Assembly: GCA_035294305.1 (NCBI GenBank)
Contig: DATGLD010000048.1
Coordinates: forward strand, 532,402-596,401
Source of the DNA: DASRBN01 sp035294305
GTDB lineage: Bacteria; Chloroflexota; Ktedonobacteria; Ktedonobacterales; Ktedonobacteraceae
Length of the DNA: 64,000 bases
Direction: 5' to 3'
Under the pieces are notes generated by a model. It was not told the origin of the DNA, ran no database searches, and saw nothing but the letters and a program-made list of their open reading frames with translations. Shown piece after piece: positions 16,395-25,496 of this stretch (its first letter is position 1; each line of letters begins with the position of its first letter). The position numbers and the translations under genes are program-made.

Positions 16395-17651
16395 CTACCG
16401 TACTTTGACGCGCAGCAGGCCGGGTACGAGGATGACAATGGCGATAGTAGCCGCGATACAGACTAATCCTCCACTGACGACCGAAAACTCCGGTGTGAAA
16501 AATCCGGCCACCAGGCCTGACTCAACCTGCCCCAGCATCGGCCCGCCGATAACAAACATAGCATTGACCGCGCTGATACGCCCACGTAACTCATCGGGGG
16601 TTGTCAGTTGAACGACCAGGGCGCGCAGAACCATGCTGATCATATCGGCAGCGCCTGCCCCTGCCAGGAACAGCACTCCGAGCCAGAGAGGGCCGGGATG
16701 CACACCAAATGCGGCGATGAAGATACCCCAAACAATGACGGCTAGCGCGACTCCTATGCCCTGACGAGGGATACGGCCGATGAAACCTGAGAATGGAACA
16801 AGCGCAATCGCTCCAATAGAGGCTGCACCCAGCAGGATGCCAAGTCCCTGGGGGCCTACGTGCAGGATGTTACTCGCGTAGATGGGTAACAGGGCCCGCG
16901 GTGAGCCGAAGAAGGAGGCGCAGAAATCTAGCGAGAGGACGGCCAGGATGACCGGGTGCGAGCGCAGGAACTCTATCCCCTCTACGAGCGCCCCTATTCC
17001 GACGCGCGCGCGTTTTTCGAGCGGGATGCGGGGCACAACCATCAATAATAATGATCCCATGACGACAAAATAGGAAACGACATCGAACCAGTAGGTATTG
17101 GCGACTCCGAGCCAGGCAATAGAGAAACCGCCAGCGGTTGGGCCGATGATAAAGGTTAATTGCATCATGGCGGAGTTGAGCGACATGGCATCGGGCATCT
17201 GCTCGCGCGTTACCAGGCCGGGTATGATTGCCTGGCGCGTTGGGAACTCAAAAGCAGAAACACTGGCGGCAAGCAAGACGACGGCATAAATGACGGCGAT
17301 ATTTATGATGTTGAATATGGTGCAGAGAGCAAGGATTGTTGATGTGGATGCGAGCGAAATCTCCACGATCAAGAGCATTTTGCGGCGGTCGAATACGTCG
17401 GCAAATACGCCGCCTACTAGCGAAAAGACCAGGCGGGGGATGGCCTGCACCAATCCAATCAGGCCCAGGGCGATTGCGGAATGGGTTAAGAGAAATATCT
17501 GCCAGGAGACGGCCACTACCTGCATTTGCGTTCCGGTTGAAGAGATCAGTTGTCCCCAGAATAGGAGCGCATAGTTGCGGTTGCGCAGGACACCCCATGG
17601 CCCAAGGTGTCGTCTGGTGGGAGTTGTTGTAGGTGTGGATGTGGTAGTCAA
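16395..17651 (-). CDS. MFS exporter, EntS-like
   Basis: 418 residues with about 12 membrane helices. The N-terminus is Thr/Pro-rich, then LRNRNYALLFWGQLISSTGTQMQ, typical of the MFS_3/EntS group, and the loop ADVFDRRKMLLIVE is motif A. The start codon is TTG, overlapping the stop of the upstream MoaD-like gene by four bases (TTGA), so translation is coupled. Members export siderophores or drugs; the substrate here is unknown. Confidence 0.85.
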   Translation of the reverse strand: MTTTSTPTTTPTRRHLGPWGVLRNRNYALLFWGQLISSTGTQMQVVAVSWQIFLLTHSAIALGLIGLVQAIPRLVFSLVGGVFADVFDRRKMLLIVEISLASTSTILALCTIFNIINIAVIYAVVLLAASVSAFEFPTRQAIIPGLVTREQMPDAMSLNSAMMQLTFIIGPTAGGFSIAWLGVANTYWFDVVSYFVVMGSLLLMVVPRIPLEKRARVGIGALVEGIEFLRSHPVILAVLSLDFCASFFGSPRALLPIYASNILHVGPQGLGILLGAASIGAIALVPFSGFIGRIPRQGIGVALAVIVWGIFIAAFGVHPGPLWLGVLFLAGAGAADMISMVLRALVVQLTTPDELRGRISAVNAMFVIGGPMLGQVESGLVAGFFTPEFSVVSGGLVCIAATIAIVILVPGLLRVKVR

Positions 17652-17938
17652 TTCTCTCCGTTGGTAGGAAGGACGATGATCTCTTGCCCTGGTTTGAGCG
17701 CTATTTCCAGCCCATCCAGGTTGGTTATGAGTTGATTGTTTACGAACATTCTGACGTGCTCGCGCAACCGGCCTTGCTCCACACAGAGGTATTGCCAGAC
17801 GCGAGGGTACTGTCCGGCCAGTTCTTCCATAAGCTGCTCGATGGTATCCGCCTGGAAGGTAAGCTGGCTCTTACCGTCGCTGTACATTCCTAACGTTGAG
17901 GGTAGACGCAAGATAACCATTGCTTTTCCGTTGCTCAT
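17648..17938 (-). CDS. MoaD/ThiS-like ubiquitin-fold protein
   Basis: 96 residues with the beta-grasp pattern: VILRLPSTLGMYSDGKSQL, TIEQLMEELAGQYP, HVRMFVNNQL and ALKPGQEIIVLPTNGEN. Sulfur-carrier relatives end in GlyGly, but this one ends NGEN, so it probably cannot be thiocarboxylated in the usual way. It may be a regulatory or structural relative. It is coupled to the MFS exporter by a four-base overlap, an unusual pairing. Confident about the fold, not the role. Confidence 0.7.
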   Translation of the reverse strand: MSNGKAMVILRLPSTLGMYSDGKSQLTFQADTIEQLMEELAGQYPRVWQYLCVEQGRLREHVRMFVNNQLITNLDGLEIALKPGQEIIVLPTNGEN

Positions 17939-18183
17939 AACTCTCTACTTTGCCGAGTACCAGGCTCAATCACCCCGGTGTATGATACAGTTTTTTCCCT
18001 ACCTACAATTATACATACAACGTTATCAATTTACCTCGTACAGAGTATACTCCTCAGCACCTAGCAGGCGCAAGAGCTAGTCCTTTCTCTACGCCTCACC
18101 AGAAAGGAGGGTGAAGGTTCACCAGCCGCTATTACTCGCTGCCCGGCAACAAAAACAAGCTACCGCCCAAACATGTGAGGCAG

Positions 18184-19587
18184 TCAGGAGTATTGCTTTG
18201 CGATTTGTATAGCCTCTCCAACAGAGTCGACTACTCTGGCTCCGGCTTGCAGCATCTCCTGAACTAGCTTCAAACCCTCTCCTTTAGTATAGTCACGCAT
18301 GGCTATACCGGTACGTTGCAGCAGCGTGCCCTCGGCCGTTTGAGATTCTTCTGTCGCAGCCTGGGAAGCAGTTCCGGCGGGAGCGAACATTAAGACCGCT
18401 ACTCCTCGTTTCGCGGCTGAAGCCGCCTCTTGCAACAAGGCAAGGTTGCCCGGGCCAACCGGCATGGGACAGAGGACCAGCAATGAAGCGCGCGTCAGGC
18501 TTGCACGCACCTGCTCTAAAGCGGCGGTTGAAATAGGCGCATATGGTTGTTCTGTGATTACTTCACCGGCCAGGCGCGTTGCCAGGGCATGGTCGCTATC
18601 GCCGATATTGAGAGCCCCCGCGGTGAATGGGATGTGGGCATCGGCCAGGGCGCGCATGAGCAATTCGCCAGAACCTCCACCTGCCATGAGATGCACGCGT
18701 GGCCTGCTCCGTTTTTCCCGCTCAATTTCTTGTTCCTCCTCGCCAGGAGGCAGGACGCTTAGATGCGTCGCTCCACGCAATATCCCGACCTGCACATTGA
18801 CGCCGTACACACGACGCAGCAGCTGAGGATCGAGCACTTCCGCCGGGCTGTCATCCGCGATTATACCACGCTGGAACAGGAGCAGGCGCGGGAAATAGCG
18901 AGCCGCCAGGTTGAGATCATGCATGGCAGCAATAACGGTTACACCCAGCCGGTGGTTTAACTGCTGTACGAGTTCCAGGATTTCGATCTGATATTTTATG
19001 TCAAGATGTGAGGTCGGCTCATCCAGAAGCAACAGTGAGGGCTGCTGGGCCAGCGCCATGGCTATCACGACTCGCTGGCGCTCTCCCCCGCTCAATTCAT
19101 TGAAGATACGCCTGGCCAGGGGAGTGATTTCCGTCGATTGCATGGCCTCCTGTACGATGTTGGCATCTTGCTTGCTTCTGCTTCCCAGGAGGCCGATAAA
19201 CGGAGTGCGTCCCAGGTTTACCATCTCCTCTACAGTAAAGGCGAATGGGACATGTAATTCCTGGGGAACGACTGCGATGCGGCGAGCAATACCACGCCGT
19301 CCCCACGCTTGCAGGTCGCGACCTTGCAATAGCATCCGGCCCTGCTGGGGGTGCAAAACGCCGCTTATCAGGCGCAGCAGGGTGGTTTTGCCGGAGCCGT
19401 TGGGCCCCAGCAGGCCGACCATTTCGCCTGCATTCACACGCATATGAATATCGTAGAGCAGTGGATGGCCATCATAGCCGAAGGAGACACCATCGATTTC
19501 CAAAAGAGGGGCCGTGGATTGTGGACTTTCTGATTCTTTCCTTGCCCCGGATAGATTGAACAGTGTCTCTGAATTGCGTTTTTTCAC
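18184..19587 (-). CDS. btuD: Cobalamin-type ABC ATPase with a C-terminal accessory domain
   Basis: 467 residues; BtuD/FecE-type ATPases are about 260. Residues about 28-285 are the ATPase: Walker A GLLGPNGSGKTTLLRL, signature NELSGGERQRVVIAMAL, Walker B LLLLDEPTSHLD and switch His in AAMHDLNLA. Residues about 297-467 form an extra alpha/beta domain beginning RVHLMAGGGSGELLMRALA with a second Gly-rich stretch. The start overlaps the end of the permease gene by four bases. As part of a B12-riboswitch operon it should power corrinoid uptake. Confidence 0.88.
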   Translation of the reverse strand: MKKRNSETLFNLSGARKESESPQSTAPLLEIDGVSFGYDGHPLLYDIHMRVNAGEMVGLLGPNGSGKTTLLRLISGVLHPQQGRMLLQGRDLQAWGRRGIARRIAVVPQELHVPFAFTVEEMVNLGRTPFIGLLGSRSKQDANIVQEAMQSTEITPLARRIFNELSGGERQRVVIAMALAQQPSLLLLDEPTSHLDIKYQIEILELVQQLNHRLGVTVIAAMHDLNLAARYFPRLLLFQRGIIADDSPAEVLDPQLLRRVYGVNVQVGILRGATHLSVLPPGEEEQEIEREKRSRPRVHLMAGGGSGELLMRALADAHIPFTAGALNIGDSDHALATRLAGEVITEQPYAPISTAALEQVRASLTRASLLVLCPMPVGPGNLALLQEAASAAKRGVAVLMFAPAGTASQAATEESQTAEGTLLQRTGIAMRDYTKGEGLKLVQEMLQAGARVVDSVGEAIQIAKQYS

Positions 19588-20675
19588 CAGCGGTACTCCC
19601 TCTTATTGTTTCGCAATAGTAATAAGAAGAACGGGGCGCCCACAAGTGCGGTGAAGATGCCAACAGGGAGTACCGCGGGCGCGACGATGACGCGGGCCAG
19701 CAAATCGGCCAGAGTGAGAAAGATGGCTCCTCCCAGCGCCGAGGCAGGCAGCAGCAGGCGGTGACGCGGGCCTAACAACATGCGCATGGCATGTGGAGTC
19801 ACCAGGCCCACAAAGCCGATTAGCCCACTGATCGAGACGGCAGCGGCGGTCAAAAGCGAACCCACAATGATGATGATGAATTTGTAGCGTTCGACGTGCA
19901 GGCCAAGATTGGCAGCGCTTTCCTCGCCCAGTCCAAAGGCATCCAGCGCATTGGCGAGCAATAGCGAACAGAGCAGGCCGGTGACGATAATGACACCAAC
20001 GATTAAGACCGGCGACCAGCTATATACGGCGATGCCCCCTGAGAGCCAGTTGAATAAGGCTTGAATGCCAAACGCCGCATGCGGGCTGAGTTCTAGAATC
20101 AGCGTTTGAAATGCGACCAGCACCGCGTTTATCACGACGCCCGCCAGCAGCAATGTGACGACCGGGGTATAGCTGCCGACACGCGCGATGGCGTACACGA
20201 GCAGGACGGTCAGCATCGCCCCGACGAATGCGAACAGGGGAGTCAGAGGGAAGAATGAGCCGAAAATAGTATCGAGTGGCAGCACAAAGGCGATAGAGGC
20301 CCCAAGAGCCGCCCCCGACGAGGTACCGATCAAGAATGGATCGGCCAGGGGATTGCGCAGCATGCCCTGGAAGAGGACCCCGGCAACACCCAGCGCGGCC
20401 CCGACGAGTACAGCGCCGCATACTCCTGGCATGCGTACCTGCCACACAATCACACCTGTTGGGTACCACGGCTGTGCGAAATGAAAAAGCCGCGTGCCGT
20501 TCAGCAGCACCTCGACGATAGTACCGATGGGAATGGATGTTGAACCAAAACTTATGCCTAGCAGGATCACGAAAAGCAAAACGACGCCCAATAGCAAGAG
20601 GAGCAAGGGGGCAGGAAAGGCCCTCACGCTCCCTTGCAGTTGTTTGAGTTGTGGTTTTGGTGCTGCTATTTTCAT
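19584..20675 (-). CDS. btuC: Cobalamin-type ABC permease (FecCD/BtuC family)
   Basis: 363 residues from the ATG at 20675 (MKIAAPKPQ); an upstream start inside btuF is possible but weaker. It has about ten membrane helices. Signatures are RMPGVCGAVLVGAALGVAGVLFQG, NPLADPFLIGTSSGAALGA and the ATPase-contact region GLIGFVGLVTPHAMRMLLGPRH. Two copies form the channel in the inner membrane. It lies between btuF and btuD under the cobalamin riboswitch. Confidence 0.92.
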   Translation of the reverse strand: MKIAAPKPQLKQLQGSVRAFPAPLLLLLLGVVLLFVILLGISFGSTSIPIGTIVEVLLNGTRLFHFAQPWYPTGVIVWQVRMPGVCGAVLVGAALGVAGVLFQGMLRNPLADPFLIGTSSGAALGASIAFVLPLDTIFGSFFPLTPLFAFVGAMLTVLLVYAIARVGSYTPVVTLLLAGVVINAVLVAFQTLILELSPHAAFGIQALFNWLSGGIAVYSWSPVLIVGVIIVTGLLCSLLLANALDAFGLGEESAANLGLHVERYKFIIIIVGSLLTAAAVSISGLIGFVGLVTPHAMRMLLGPRHRLLLPASALGGAIFLTLADLLARVIVAPAVLPVGIFTALVGAPFFLLLLRNNKREYRW

Positions 20676-20698
20676 CGTTTTCCTGGGCCCTCGCCTCG

Positions 20699-21697
20699 CT
20701 ACACAGTTCCCGTGCAATAATCGGGCAGCGCGCCGGGGAACCGATCAGGGTGGAGAATCTGCGCCAGGCATTGCAAGCCCTCCACAATGCGCGGTCCTGG
20801 TCGTCCGATGATATTCGGGTTGATGCGGTAGACATGGCGCATCTTGAGGGCATCGATGTTGCCCCAGTTGGCACGCTGGTAGACGGCGGCGACATTGCCA
20901 CCGTAGGCCGGGTCCTCGGTCAGGATGATATACTGCGGATTCGCGCTGATGATGGCTTCGAGCGTAACCTGGGGGAAACCACCATTGGATGTATCGTTAT
21001 GGAAGATATTGATGCCGTTGGCATCCTGCACAAGCTCATCGTCAAAGGTGCCACCACCGAAGACGTATGGTTTATCCTGCGTCGTATCATCGGCCTCGAT
21101 CATCACCTTCGGTGCGGTTGTGCCGGCCACTTTCGATTTTACCTGGCTCACCTGCTGTTGTAACTGGTTGTACAGAGTGGTTGCTGTGTTCTGAGCGAAG
21201 GTCAAACGGCCTACAGTCAAAATTTCTTTCAGCGTCAGATCCAGATTACCGGTTGGGAGATCGACGACGTGCAGTCCGAGATTGGCGAGTTGCGAGTCGT
21301 AGGCTTTGGTATCCTGCCCGTAGCTCAAAACGAGGTCGGGATGCAGGGCCACAATCTGTTCAACGTTATATTGCCCGTCGGCATTGGAAACTCTGGGTAG
21401 CGACGTCAGGTCTGCCGGATAGTTGGTGTAGTAATCAACTCCGACGACGTGGCTTTCCAGGTGCAAGGCTCCCAGTATCTCGCTGATATTGGGCGTCAGC
21501 GAGACGATACGCTGGGGAGCCGTGCTGGGAAAGATAATTGGCTTTCCATAGGCATCGAGTGTTACAGTAGGAGTGGGTGTTTGCGTTGGCGTGGAACCTG
21601 TGCTGCTTCCACTTTGCCCACCACAGGCAGTAAGTAAGACAACAAGGGAGAGCAGCAAGACGACGAACAAACGAGAAGAGATGACATGGGAGCGCAT
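20699..21697 (-). CDS. btuF: Corrinoid-binding lipoprotein of the ABC importer
   Basis: 332 residues. The signal peptide ends in the lipobox LLTACGG, followed by a Ser/Thr/Pro linker, so the protein is anchored on the outer face of the membrane. The periplasmic-binding fold follows: RIVSLTPNISEILGALHL, VVGVDYYTNYP, VEQIVALHPDLVLSYG and a C-terminal YRINPNIIGRPGPRIVEGL. The cobalamin riboswitch immediately upstream supports cobalamin or another corrinoid as ligand. It is the first gene of the btuFCD operon. Confidence 0.9.
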   Translation of the reverse strand: MRSHVISSRLFVVLLLSLVVLLTACGGQSGSSTGSTPTQTPTPTVTLDAYGKPIIFPSTAPQRIVSLTPNISEILGALHLESHVVGVDYYTNYPADLTSLPRVSNADGQYNVEQIVALHPDLVLSYGQDTKAYDSQLANLGLHVVDLPTGNLDLTLKEILTVGRLTFAQNTATTLYNQLQQQVSQVKSKVAGTTAPKVMIEADDTTQDKPYVFGGGTFDDELVQDANGINIFHNDTSNGGFPQVTLEAIISANPQYIILTEDPAYGGNVAAVYQRANWGNIDALKMRHVYRINPNIIGRPGPRIVEGLQCLAQILHPDRFPGALPDYCTGTV

Positions 21698-21840
21698 TGG
21701 CTAAACCTCCGAGACATTTTAACGCCCGCTGTCACCTCGCGTAGATCGGGATGGGGTCAACCGAAGACGAATGCTGGTGCCAGCGTGATGTCCCGGTGGC
21801 TCGTTCCTCTTACGCGAAGGATGTTGAGCATGCATGCATT

Positions 21841-22072
21841 CACCGGGCAGGTCTCCTGGCTCCTGGCTACAAACGCTTCCCGTCTCGCCTTCCCATCCCT
21901 GATATGAAGAGAGACTTCATAAGTGTTCAGGACAGTGGCTCTTTCCCGGCGTGTCCCATGCCTGTTTGAGAAACGCCAGGGGCAGGTCGCTTGCCAGTTA
22001 CAGTAGCGCGACTGCGTCGGAATTGCACCGACTTCCCTATTCTGCCTGTATACCAATACAGGCCACCCGGTG
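21841..22072 (-). ncRNA. Cobalamin (adenosylcobalamin) riboswitch
   Basis: Read on the minus strand, the closing stem pairs CACCGGG (22072-22066) with CCCGGTG (21847-21841). Conserved blocks occur in order: GGGAAGTCGGTGCAATTCC, then CGCTACTGTAACTGG, AGCCACTG (21940-21933), and the B12 box GCCAGGAGACCTGCC (21860-21846). These match the class I cobalamin aptamer. It sits between the promoter and btuF and should lower expression when B12 is plentiful. The expression platform lies in 21698-21840; no classical terminator was recognised, so translational control is possible. Confidence 0.93.
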
Positions 22073-22102
22073 ACCATTGGCAAGTAATAGTTGCCTGCAA
22101 GC

Positions 22103-22132
22103 AGTATACTCAGAGATGCGAGGTGATGTCAA
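22103..22132 (-). promoter_or_regulatory. Promoter of the btuFCD operon
   Basis: On the minus strand TTGACA (22132-22127) and TATACT (22108-22103) are spaced by 18 bases. The predicted start near 22096 lies just ahead of the riboswitch. Confidence 0.8.
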
Positions 22133-22305
22133 ATACATTCACCGGCGCACTGGCCTTACGTACAGTTGACAGGAAGAGCAACGAGGATAATACTACAAGG
22201 CAGGTACGGTTGCTGGCGAAAAAGGATGCAATAAATTGCGCCTCTGCCTTGTTTCGGTTTTATGATGCAACAATTCGCATTTTTTATTCAAGGACAATCT
22301 TCTAA

Positions 22306-22938
22306 ATGGCTATTGAAAAAGATTTTTTCCGGCAGGTGATGGGTCAATTCGCGACGGGCGTTACGGTCGCGACCACCTGCGGTCCTGGTCGCGCCGCGGG
22401 ATTGACAGTGAATTCTTTCACCTCGGTATCGCTTGATCCTCCACTGGTTTTGATCTGCATTGATTTGCGCAGTAATGTCCTGCCCCATTTTCGCGAAAGT
22501 GGCTTTTTCGCGGTAAATATCCTGACCAATCGTCAGGAAGCGCTCTCGCGCTGCTTTGCCACTATGTCTGAAGAACGCTATGAGAACTTTTGCCATGCTT
22601 CCTATCATGTTGCCGCGACAGGGGCTCCCATCATTGATGGTGTGCTGGCATTTGTTGACGCACGCATCGTAGCGGAGTATCCTGGCGGCGATCACGCCAT
22701 CTTTCTGGGGCAGGTGGAAGCGATAGGCACCGACGGCGAGGTCGTATTTGCTACTGAAATAGGGGCAAGGAATTCTACATTAATTGAATACCTGCCCAAG
22801 GGGAGCAATGAAATAGAGCTTCTGGAGGCTAAAAAAGCGCGCATGCCCCTGGCCTATTATCGCGGGCAGTACCGTCATCTCTCAAGGGATTATCAACGAC
22901 CTAGCCTGGCGGCTTATTATGACGAAGATTTTGAATGA
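22306..22938 (+). CDS. Flavin reductase-like FMN-binding protein
   Basis: 210 residues. The N-terminus FFRQVMGQFATGVTVATT, then GLTVNSFTSVSLDPPLVLICID, is the hallmark of the flavin reductase domain used by two-component monooxygenases and related enzymes. ESGFFAVNILTNRQEALSRCFA and GDHAIFLGQVEAI continue the family. It probably reduces FMN with NAD(P)H for a partner not in this window. The last 20 bases overlap the next gene. Confidence 0.85.
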   Translation: MAIEKDFFRQVMGQFATGVTVATTCGPGRAAGLTVNSFTSVSLDPPLVLICIDLRSNVLPHFRESGFFAVNILTNRQEALSRCFATMSEERYENFCHASYHVAATGAPIIDGVLAFVDARIVAEYPGGDHAIFLGQVEAIGTDGEVVFATEIGARNSTLIEYLPKGSNEIELLEAKKARMPLAYYRGQYRHLSRDYQRPSLAAYYDEDFE

Positions 22939-23554
22939 CGAGCAGGGGATAGATCGGGCAGAGGCCATTGCCGCATTGCAGCAGCGCATTCGTGCCTGCC
23001 GGCGCTGCCAGGAGCGCGGCTATATTCGCGAGGCCCACCCTATTGTCAGCGGGCGCACAACCGACCGTATTCTGGTGATTGGGCAGGCACCCGGTCATCG
23101 TTCTATCGCCAAAGAGCTTCCATTCAGCGGGCCGGGAGGCCGCATTTTGCAGAAATGGCTTGAGCAGGCTGGCTTCCCACCGGGCTACCTGCACGAGCAC
23201 ACCTACCTTAGTTCGCTGACACGCTGCGACCCGGGACGTAACCCGCGCGGCAACGGAGATCGCCGTCCTTCCCCACAGGAAGTTGCCCTCTGCCGCCCAT
23301 TTCTAGATGCAGAATTAGAGCTGCTGCGCCCAAGGGTTGTGTTGCTCGTAGGAACGATGGCTATTGAGACATTTTTCGGTAAAGGACGCCTGGAAGACAT
23401 CATCGGCACGTTCAAGGAGCGGGATGGAATGCTGTTCCTGCCGCTGCCACATCCTTCCGGCGTAAGCAGGTGGCTGAATGGCACGGAACATATGGAATTG
23501 CTGAGGCAGGCTTTGGGGATTCTGGCTGAGTGGCGGGAAAAGTATGAGTTATGA
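22919..23554 (+). CDS. Uracil-DNA glycosylase superfamily protein with an iron-sulfur cluster
   Basis: 211 residues. Motif 1 is VIGQAPGHRS and motif 2 is LPHPSGVSRWLN. Four cysteines (C27, C30, C103, C125) fit the 4Fe-4S pattern of families 4 and 5. PFSGPGGRILQKWLEQAG is the usual second loop. It removes uracil or other deaminated bases from DNA. In motif 1 the catalytic-position residue after GQAPG is not the Glu typical of family 4, so family 5 or a mismatch-specific relative is possible. It overlaps the flavin reductase gene by 20 bases; the exact start is uncertain. Confidence 0.85.
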   Translation: MTKILNDEQGIDRAEAIAALQQRIRACRRCQERGYIREAHPIVSGRTTDRILVIGQAPGHRSIAKELPFSGPGGRILQKWLEQAGFPPGYLHEHTYLSSLTRCDPGRNPRGNGDRRPSPQEVALCRPFLDAELELLRPRVVLLVGTMAIETFFGKGRLEDIIGTFKERDGMLFLPLPHPSGVSRWLNGTEHMELLRQALGILAEWREKYEL

Positions 23555-23704
23555 GGACTCAATTCCATTTGAGAGGACTTTCCAGAATTTTACCGAAATT
23601 GCTGAGCATTTTGGTTTCATATGCTGACATAATGAAAAAATTTGTAGGCAATAGGTATAGAGTCATTAAGTTGCTCGGGAAACAAACCTGTGAGCTTTAC
23701 TGGC

Positions 23705-24115
23705 TTAACCCGTTTGTTTCCCTTCTTTAGCCTCCTCGCGCATGCGATACTCATGTACGCCCTTTTTTAGAGTGCCGAGCGCCAGCGTTGCGCAGGTGGG
23801 GCGAGTCATGACAAGTTCGCGGCCGAGTTGCTCTATGAGGTCCTCAAAGCTCATATTTTCGACCTCTTCCGCAGTCATGCCCTGGGTGAGTTCGGTTACA
23901 TAGGATGCGGCGGCGCTGCTGATGGTGCAACCTTCCCCCTCCCAGTTGACGGCCTCGAGTTTGCCACCCTTGCCAAAACGAGCATGCATAGTGATGATAT
24001 CGGCGCACCCAGGATTGCCGCCGGTGAGGCTCACATCGGCGTGCTCCAGCGGCCCGTAGTTACGTGGATTTTCATAGTGATCTAGTAAAAAATCGATAGC
24101 TTCTTGCCGGTCCAT
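23705..24115 (-). CDS. sufU: SufU/NifU-type iron-sulfur cluster assembly protein
   Basis: 136 residues. The three conserved cysteines are in GGNPGCADI (C37), GEGCTISSAAA (C63) and RPTCATLAL (C108), with Asp39 next to the first. SufU hands sulfur from the cysteine desulfurase SufS to the SufBCD scaffold, or acts as a scaffold in IscU-like proteins. SufS and SufBCD are not in this window. A sulfurtransferase gene lies upstream on the same strand, 260 bases away. Confidence 0.9.
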   Translation of the reverse strand: MDRQEAIDFLLDHYENPRNYGPLEHADVSLTGGNPGCADIITMHARFGKGGKLEAVNWEGEGCTISSAAASYVTELTQGMTAEEVENMSFEDLIEQLGRELVMTRPTCATLALGTLKKGVHEYRMREEAKEGKQTG

Positions 24116-24280
24116 AATAATTTTTTCCTCCAGGAAAACGATGGGTTATATCGGGTATGACACTGTACCTTAGTTTACGCAGCTTATCCGATGCACCAAT
24201 GTATGAAACGTCGGGGCAGATAAAGGATTTTCACAGCATACTCCGGCAACGGATGCGAGCCGATGAATCGGCGCTGGGTA

Positions 24281-24323
24281 CGATCAACCGGCCCCAACGG
24301 CTGCGCCGGGGGCCAATTGATCG
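24281..24323. terminator. Two-part hairpin after the sulfurtransferase gene
   Basis: CGATCAA (24281-24287) pairs with TTGATCG (24317-24323), and GGCCCC (24290-24295) with GGGGCC (24309-24314). It lies just past the 3' end of the sulfurtransferase gene on the minus strand. It lacks a T-run. Confidence 0.5.
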
Positions 24324-24375
24324 GCCTGTGCTGGACTATATTGTAAAAGTTCACCGTCGGACCCGGTGGGATTCA

Positions 24376-25260
24376 TTACGGTTTTTCGATGGGAGCGCGT
24401 ACCAGATTGCCCCATTCCGTCCAGGAGCCGTCGTAATTACGGACACGTGGATAGCCAAGCAGGCGGGTCAGGACGAACCAGGTATGCGCGGAACGCTCAC
24501 CGATACGGCAGTAAGAGATGACGTCGTTCTCAGGCTTGATATCCTTGCCGCCGTAGATCTGGCGCAACTCCTCAGCCGACTTGAACGTACCGTCGGGATT
24601 GGCGGCAGTGGCCCAGGGTATGTTCTTGGCAGTGGGAATATGGCCACCGCGCTGCGCACCCTCCTGCGGATAGTTCACCATATGCAGCAACTCGCCGGTA
24701 TATTCCTGCGGCGAGCGCACGTCGATCAGGCGACGATTGGGTTCCTTCAATCCCATCATGACATCATCGCGGAAAGCCCGTATTGATTCATCCATGGGCT
24801 GCGCATGATAAGTAACGGGCGCATAATGCGGCACATCCTTGCTGAGTGGACGGCCCTCTGCCTCCCATTTAGAGCGACCACCATTCATGACCTTCATGTT
24901 TCTGTGACCATACATGGTGAAGAGCCAGTATGAATAGGTGGCGTACCAGTTGTTGCGATCACCATAGAGGATGATTGTTGTGCCGTTGCCGATGCCCCAG
25001 CGGCTCATCAATTGCTCGAAACCCTGTTGATCGATAAAATCACGGCTGACCGGGTCCTGCACATCGACATGCCAGTCGAGTTTGACCGCGCCCGGAATAT
25101 GCCCTACCTCGTAGAGCAACACGTCTTCATCGGCCTCGATCAGGCGGATATTGGGATCATTGAGGTGCTCGGCGACCCAACCCGTTTCTACCAGCGCCTC
25201 TGGATGAGCGTAGCCGGACGTAGAATTCGCGTTCGAAGTGGCTGCCTGTGTTTCTGCCAT
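24376..25260 (-). CDS. sseA: 3-mercaptopyruvate/thiosulfate sulfurtransferase (tandem rhodanese)
   Basis: 294 residues from the ATG at 25260, which has GGGAGGT eight bases upstream. Two rhodanese domains are present. The N-terminal one is inactive-like (VGHIPGAVKLDW, GDRNNWYATYSYWLF). The C-terminal one has the catalytic loop YCRIGERSAHTWFVL with Cys251. The CRIGERS loop resembles thiosulfate-type enzymes (CRxG[ER]). It moves sulfur from thiosulfate or mercaptopyruvate to cyanide or thiols. A long leader precedes it. Confidence 0.9.
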   Translation of the reverse strand: MAETQAATSNANSTSGYAHPEALVETGWVAEHLNDPNIRLIEADEDVLLYEVGHIPGAVKLDWHVDVQDPVSRDFIDQQGFEQLMSRWGIGNGTTIILYGDRNNWYATYSYWLFTMYGHRNMKVMNGGRSKWEAEGRPLSKDVPHYAPVTYHAQPMDESIRAFRDDVMMGLKEPNRRLIDVRSPQEYTGELLHMVNYPQEGAQRGGHIPTAKNIPWATAANPDGTFKSAEELRQIYGGKDIKPENDVISYCRIGERSAHTWFVLTRLLGYPRVRNYDGSWTEWGNLVRAPIEKP

Positions 25261-25496
25261 ACTAATGACCTCCCTAAATACATGCAATTCAATACACAAA
25301 CCTCATTTGAAAGGGCTTATGTCCTTGATTAACGTGATTACTTTAATGCACCTCCACTTGACCTTTTCGGATGTAGTGGTATGCTTTCCCCTACGAGCAG
25401 GAGTCGGGCCCTTTCCCGAACCCGTTGGGGATGGAAACATTGACAACTTATATTCTACCTCACAGGTCGGAATTAGGCAAGCGCAAGGGAAAGTTT
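25261..25496. other. Structured leader region upstream of sseA, no gene seen
   Basis: About 235 bases between the sseA start and the large hairpin. On the minus strand a CCCC...GGGG hairpin enclosing TCGGGAAAGGGCCCGA occurs around 25390-25432. I compared it with SAM, SAH, TPP and fluoride riboswitches and saw no match. No reading frame with a ribosome site was found. Confidence 0.4.

Noticed and set aside
25261..25445. Riboswitch upstream of sseA
   Set aside because: There is a structured leader, but no conserved block of a known class could be matched.
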